Of a DNA stretch of 8,794 bases, positions 6,588-8,794 are shown one piece after another. The position numbers and the translations under genes are program-made. The notes beneath the pieces are model-generated. The model saw nothing but the letters and a program-made list of their open reading frames with translations, had not been told where the DNA came from and ran no database searches. The stretch is from an uncultured Dysosmobacter sp. (GTDB lineage: Bacteria > Bacillota > Clostridia > Oscillospirales > Oscillospiraceae): positions 1 through 8,794 of the forward strand of contig CAKSVQ010000097.1 of NCBI GenBank assembly GCA_934504065.1, in the 5' to 3' direction. Positions within the stretch are counted from its first letter, which is position 1. The number at the start of each line of letters is the position of its first letter.

Positions 6588-7559
6588 TTACCCTTTTTTC
6601 TCCGGGGAAAAATATTTCTCCCGGAAGGAGACATCTTCCACGGTAAACGTTTTACCCCGCAGGTAGTTCAGCATACCCGCGTCCGTGGGGAGGTCGAAGT
6701 AGAGCTGATAGGAATAAAGGGCCTGCCGCGTTTCATGATAGCGCTTGTTTACACCACCCTGACCGTATTTCCCGTCGCCCAGCAGCGGGCAGCCAAGCTC
6801 CGCCATGGAGACGCGGATCTGATGGGTGCGCCCGGTAAGCAGGCGGCACTCTACCAGGGAAAGCTCTCCCCGGCTCTCCAGTGTCCGGTAGAGGGTGACG
6901 GCGGTCTTTCCGCCGGGAACGGGACGGTGGTAGAATTTGACCAGCTTTTTCGCCTCGTCTTTCAAAAGGAAGCCCTCCACGCGGCCCTCTGCCGGGCGGG
7001 GGCGGCCCACCGTGATGCAGAGATAGGATTTTTCCAGCTCATGGTCCCGGATCTTTTCATTGATGATGCGCAGGGTCTCGGCATTTTTGGCGGCGATAAC
7101 GATGCCCCCGGTATTGCGGTCGATCCGGTTGCACAGGGCGGGGGTAAAGGCGTTTTCCCATTTTGGATTCCATTCCCGCTTTTGATAGAGATAGGCCTGA
7201 ATGTGGTTAATGAGGGTGTTGACTTTTTCCGTTTCGTCAGCGTGGACGACCAGACCGGGGCGCTTATCTACCAGCAGCAGGTTCTCGTCTTCATAGACAA
7301 TATTTAAAACGGGCTTGAACACCGTGAGAAAGAGATTTTCTTCATTTGGCTTGTCAAAGAACTCATCGTTGATATATAATTGTAATATATCACCCACTGC
7401 CAGCCGCTGGTCCCGCTTAGAGCCTTTTCCGTTGAGCTTGATGCGCTTGAGCCGGATATATTTTTGCAGCAGGGCAGGTGGGAGCAGGGGCAGATTTTTT
7501 GAAACGAACCGATCCAGCCGCTGCCCGGCGTCGTTTTTTCCAATGGTGAATTCCCGCAT
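6588..7559 (-). CDS. RluA-family 23S rRNA-type pseudouridine synthase
   Basis: Isomerises uridine to pseudouridine in RNA, in this family usually 23S rRNA. The 323-residue protein has the expected two-part layout. An N-terminal S4 RNA-binding domain (about 12-65) contains QRLDRFVSKNLP and KRIKLNGKGSKRDQRLAVGD. The catalytic domain has NRIDRNTGGIVI with catalytic Asp147, where most relatives have HRLDR.TSG, and TGRTHQIRV...GCPLLGDGKYG further on. The overall form resembles the RluC/RluD branch, but the exact target uridine cannot be told from sequence. The ATG at 7559 follows AGGAGG (7566-7571), and a good promoter lies just upstream. No clear terminator follows it; the pot promoter starts right after its stop codon, so some readthrough into potA is possible. 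Confidence 0.92.
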   Translation of the reverse strand: MREFTIGKNDAGQRLDRFVSKNLPLLPPALLQKYIRLKRIKLNGKGSKRDQRLAVGDILQLYINDEFFDKPNEENLFLTVFKPVLNIVYEDENLLLVDKRPGLVVHADETEKVNTLINHIQAYLYQKREWNPKWENAFTPALCNRIDRNTGGIVIAAKNAETLRIINEKIRDHELEKSYLCITVGRPRPAEGRVEGFLLKDEAKKLVKFYHRPVPGGKTAVTLYRTLESRGELSLVECRLLTGRTHQIRVSMAELGCPLLGDGKYGQGGVNKRYHETRQALYSYQLYFDLPTDAGMLNYLRGKTFTVEDVSFREKYFSPEKKG

Positions 7560-7589
7560 GAGTGCCCTCCTGAAACCGATTTTCTCTTT

Positions 7590-7618
7590 ATCATATCCGT
7601 TTAGCAGCAGGTTGTAAA
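7590..7618 (-). promoter_or_regulatory. Sigma-A promoter of the rluA-type gene
   Basis: TTTACA (7618-7613, five of six consensus bases) and TATGAT (7595-7590, five of six) lie 17 bases apart on the minus strand. The -10 is about 30 bases before the ATG at 7559, leaving a leader of roughly 20-25 bases with the AGGAGG site inside it. Confidence 0.7.
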
Positions 7619-7700
7619 GAGCGAATTGCGGCTATGGAAGCAACGCAGTGCGGCGGACACCGCCTTTATACGGAATATCTTTTATAGAAGGGATACGAAT

Positions 7701-7976
7701 ATGAGCAAACAGGGAAAGCAGACGGGAAAAGTAAATTACGTCTGGGTGCTGGCCGGAGGATACCTTGTGTACCTTGCGGCGCAGCTGCTGCTGAGCGCAG
7801 CCATGGGAAAGTCAGACACGCCTCTGGTGGGACTTGTGAGCGGTGTGGCGTTTCTTGCCGTAGGCGTTCTTCTTCTGCGCAGAGAATGGAAGGCTTACCG
7901 CTTCGGCCTTGCGCATAAGGACGATCCGGATACCTGGAGCGAGGAAACGGAGGGCGGCGATGGCGGCGATCAGTGA
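7701..7976 (+). CDS. Uncharacterised small two-helix membrane protein
   Basis: A 91-residue protein I do not recognise. A short basic N-terminus (MSKQGKQTGK) is followed by two hydrophobic helices (about 12-34 and 40-60), joined by a short polar turn (GKSDTP). Next come an Arg/Lys/Trp-rich stretch (RREWKAYRFG) and an acidic, glycine-rich cytoplasmic end (SEETEGGDGGDQ). By the positive-inside tendency both ends would be in the cytoplasm. The ATG at 7701 is chosen because AGAAGGG (7687-7693) precedes it; an in-frame ATG at 7626 has no ribosome site and would add an unlikely basic stretch. No convincing promoter was found in the gap to the divergent rluA-type gene. It overlaps the next gene by 17 bases, so the two are probably made together. 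Confidence 0.7.
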   Translation: MSKQGKQTGKVNYVWVLAGGYLVYLAAQLLLSAAMGKSDTPLVGLVSGVAFLAVGVLLLRREWKAYRFGLAHKDDPDTWSEETEGGDGGDQ

Positions 7977-8433
7977 GCTTTGCGCCGCCGTATGGGAAAG
8001 CCGCCAGTGGCTGCCCCGCTTCCGGCGGCTGGATTACGCAAAGGCATTCCGGGAGTATTGTGAGCGGTTCGGCCCATTCTATGCCGGGGCTGTCCGGGAA
8101 GCCGACGGCGACCTGAACGCCTTGCAGGCGCTGTCGGACTCCATATTGGACGAGCTGGAGCGGGGCTGGAAGCGGCGGCGCTTCTGGGAGCGGGCCGCCG
8201 TGCGGGTGGAGGAAAAGCAGGTCATCGTCAGCTTTCTTTCACCCATGCTGCTGCGGGAGGAGGACCCCTTGTGCGGCCGCCTTGCCGGGATGCTGCGGCA
8301 GGGCTGGGCGCAACGCTGGCCGAAGGACTCCTATCAGATCACAACCTATGAAGTGCTGCAAAGCGGCTTCCGCAATACCATTTTGGGGATCGATTTTGCC
8401 GGAAAACACATGGATAGCACCCGGGATCGATAA
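7960..8433 (+). CDS. Uncharacterised 157-residue soluble protein
   Basis: I do not recognise this family. The protein has no signal peptide or membrane segment. The first half is probably helical, rich in aromatic and charged residues (VWESRQWLPRFRRLDYAKAF, REYCERFGPFYAG, then LDELERGWKRRRFWERA near 63-79). The second half looks like a small alpha/beta piece (KQVIVSFLSPMLL, 86-98; YQITTYEVLQSGFRN, 125-139; ILGIDFAGKHMD, 141-152). The ATG at 7960 is chosen for the GGAGGG site at 7949-7954, which lies inside the end of the preceding gene; the 17-base overlap suggests coupling. Position before yceD suggests a housekeeping neighbourhood, but no function should be inferred from that. No terminator is evident after it. 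Confidence 0.72.
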   Translation: MAAISELCAAVWESRQWLPRFRRLDYAKAFREYCERFGPFYAGAVREADGDLNALQALSDSILDELERGWKRRRFWERAAVRVEEKQVIVSFLSPMLLREEDPLCGRLAGMLRQGWAQRWPKDSYQITTYEVLQSGFRNTILGIDFAGKHMDSTRDR

Positions 8434-8458
8434 AAAACGAAAAAAATAAAAAAATAGT

Positions 8459-8487
8459 TTGACAAGTGGGGAACTATCCCTTATAAT
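8459..8487 (+). promoter_or_regulatory. Perfect-consensus sigma-A promoter with A-tract upstream, driving yceD
   Basis: TTGACA (8459-8464) and TATAAT (8482-8487) are both exact consensus hexamers and are separated by exactly 17 bases. Directly upstream, 8432-8455 is almost all A in three tracts, which is what a UP element for the RNA polymerase alpha subunit looks like. The start would fall near 8494, leaving a leader of about 20 bases to the ATG at 8515. Strong constitutive expression is expected. Confidence 0.88.
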
Positions 8488-8514
8488 ACTTCACGTGTCA
8501 TTGCGAGGTAGCTT

Positions 8515-8794
8515 ATGCTTTTGAATGTACAATCCATCCTGCACACGCCCGGAAAGCATCTGGATTTCCAGTTCGAACTGGACCTTTCCGATATGGAGTT
8601 TTCGGGCCGCTGTCCAGTCAGCCGTCCGGTTGAGGTACGCGGTGAGGTGCGCAACACCGCCGGAATCTTGGAACTGACGCTGCAGGCAAAAAGCACACTG
8701 GATGCCGTGTGCGACCGCTGCGGAAAAGCGTTTTTGCAGGAAAAAGAAGTGCCTTTTACCTGTATGCCGGCGGAAGAGCTTCAAAGTGAGGATC
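8515..8794 (+). CDS. yceD: YceD family protein (DUF177), N-terminal part
   Basis: The gene runs off the right edge; 93 complete codons are visible. The ATG at 8515 follows a GAGGT site (8505-8509). The protein starts MLLNVQSIL and contains the DUF177 pattern: a strand-rich first half (FSGRCPVSRPVEVRGEVRNT, 29-48), then LTLQAKSTLDAVCDRCGKAF (54-73), where Cys66-x-x-Cys69 is the family's typical cysteine pair. YceD is linked in E. coli and plants to accumulation of large-subunit (23S) rRNA, and its gene usually stands directly before rpmF (ribosomal protein L32). I therefore expect rpmF just to the right, which is inference. Only the 3' end is missing. Confidence 0.88.
   Translation, partial: MLLNVQSILHTPGKHLDFQFELDLSDMEFSGRCPVSRPVEVRGEVRNTAGILELTLQAKSTLDAVCDRCGKAFLQEKEVPFTCMPAEELQSED

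Noticed and set aside
6581..6599. Hairpin AAGGG-AATTA-CCCTT followed by T residues on the plus strand.
   Set aside because: The T-run is on the plus strand, where no gene precedes it; on the minus strand the rluA-type stop lies inside the short stem and no T-run follows.
7652..7668. GGCGG-ACA-CCGCC stem followed by TTTAT, in the gap before the 91-residue protein gene.
   Set aside because: Only five base pairs with a three-base loop, and no plus-strand gene upstream that would need a terminator.

Overview
The window looks like chromosomal DNA of a spore-forming Firmicute of the class Clostridia, probably a gut Oscillospiraceae/Ruminococcaceae-type bacterium. This rests on a recognisable spoIVA with a sigma-E-like promoter, strong GGAGG ribosome binding sites, Gram-positive lipoprotein signals, sigma-A promoters close to TTGACA-N17-TATAAT, and a moderately high G+C content. 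The genus is inference. Nothing mobile (insertion sequence, integrase, phage, CRISPR) and no tRNA or rRNA gene was seen.

Left part (1-1964). The minus strand carries the first 74 codons of a substrate-binding lipoprotein, probably for an amino-acid ABC transporter. Its promoter lies in a divergent intergenic region shared with spoIVA. spoIVA (plus strand, ATG at 445) encodes the ATPase that builds the basement layer of the spore coat. It is complete except that its conserved C-terminal end is out of frame. The missing tail is readable one frame over (1836-1910), and the data fit a 10-base deletion between short ATGCC repeats. A strong hairpin at 1914-1952 separates spoIVA from the convergent genes to its right.

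Middle part (1964-7559, all minus strand). In transcription order these are an RluA-family pseudouridine synthase (7559-6588), then potA, potB, potC and potD (6460-2432), then a small hotdog-fold thioesterase of the fluoroacetyl-CoA thioesterase (FlK) type (2359-1964). potA has its own near-consensus promoter directly after the rluA-type stop codon. potA/potB and potB/potC overlap, so translational coupling is likely. PotA is the ATPase, PotB and PotC are the channel subunits and PotD is the lipoprotein receptor of a spermidine/putrescine-type importer. A weak hairpin between potD and the thioesterase gene may let only part of the transcripts read through.

Right part (7560-8794, plus strand). 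Two small unrecognised genes overlap: a 91-residue two-helix membrane protein and a 157-residue soluble protein. They are followed by a perfect consensus sigma-A promoter behind A-tracts and the start of yceD (DUF177), cut by the window end. No intergenic stretch reaches 300 bases; the longest is 223-444, holding two promoters.

I did not find an evident new multi-gene system. The observations most worth following are the spoIVA frameshift, the FlK-like thioesterase attached to a polyamine transporter operon, and the altered substrate pocket of PotD.
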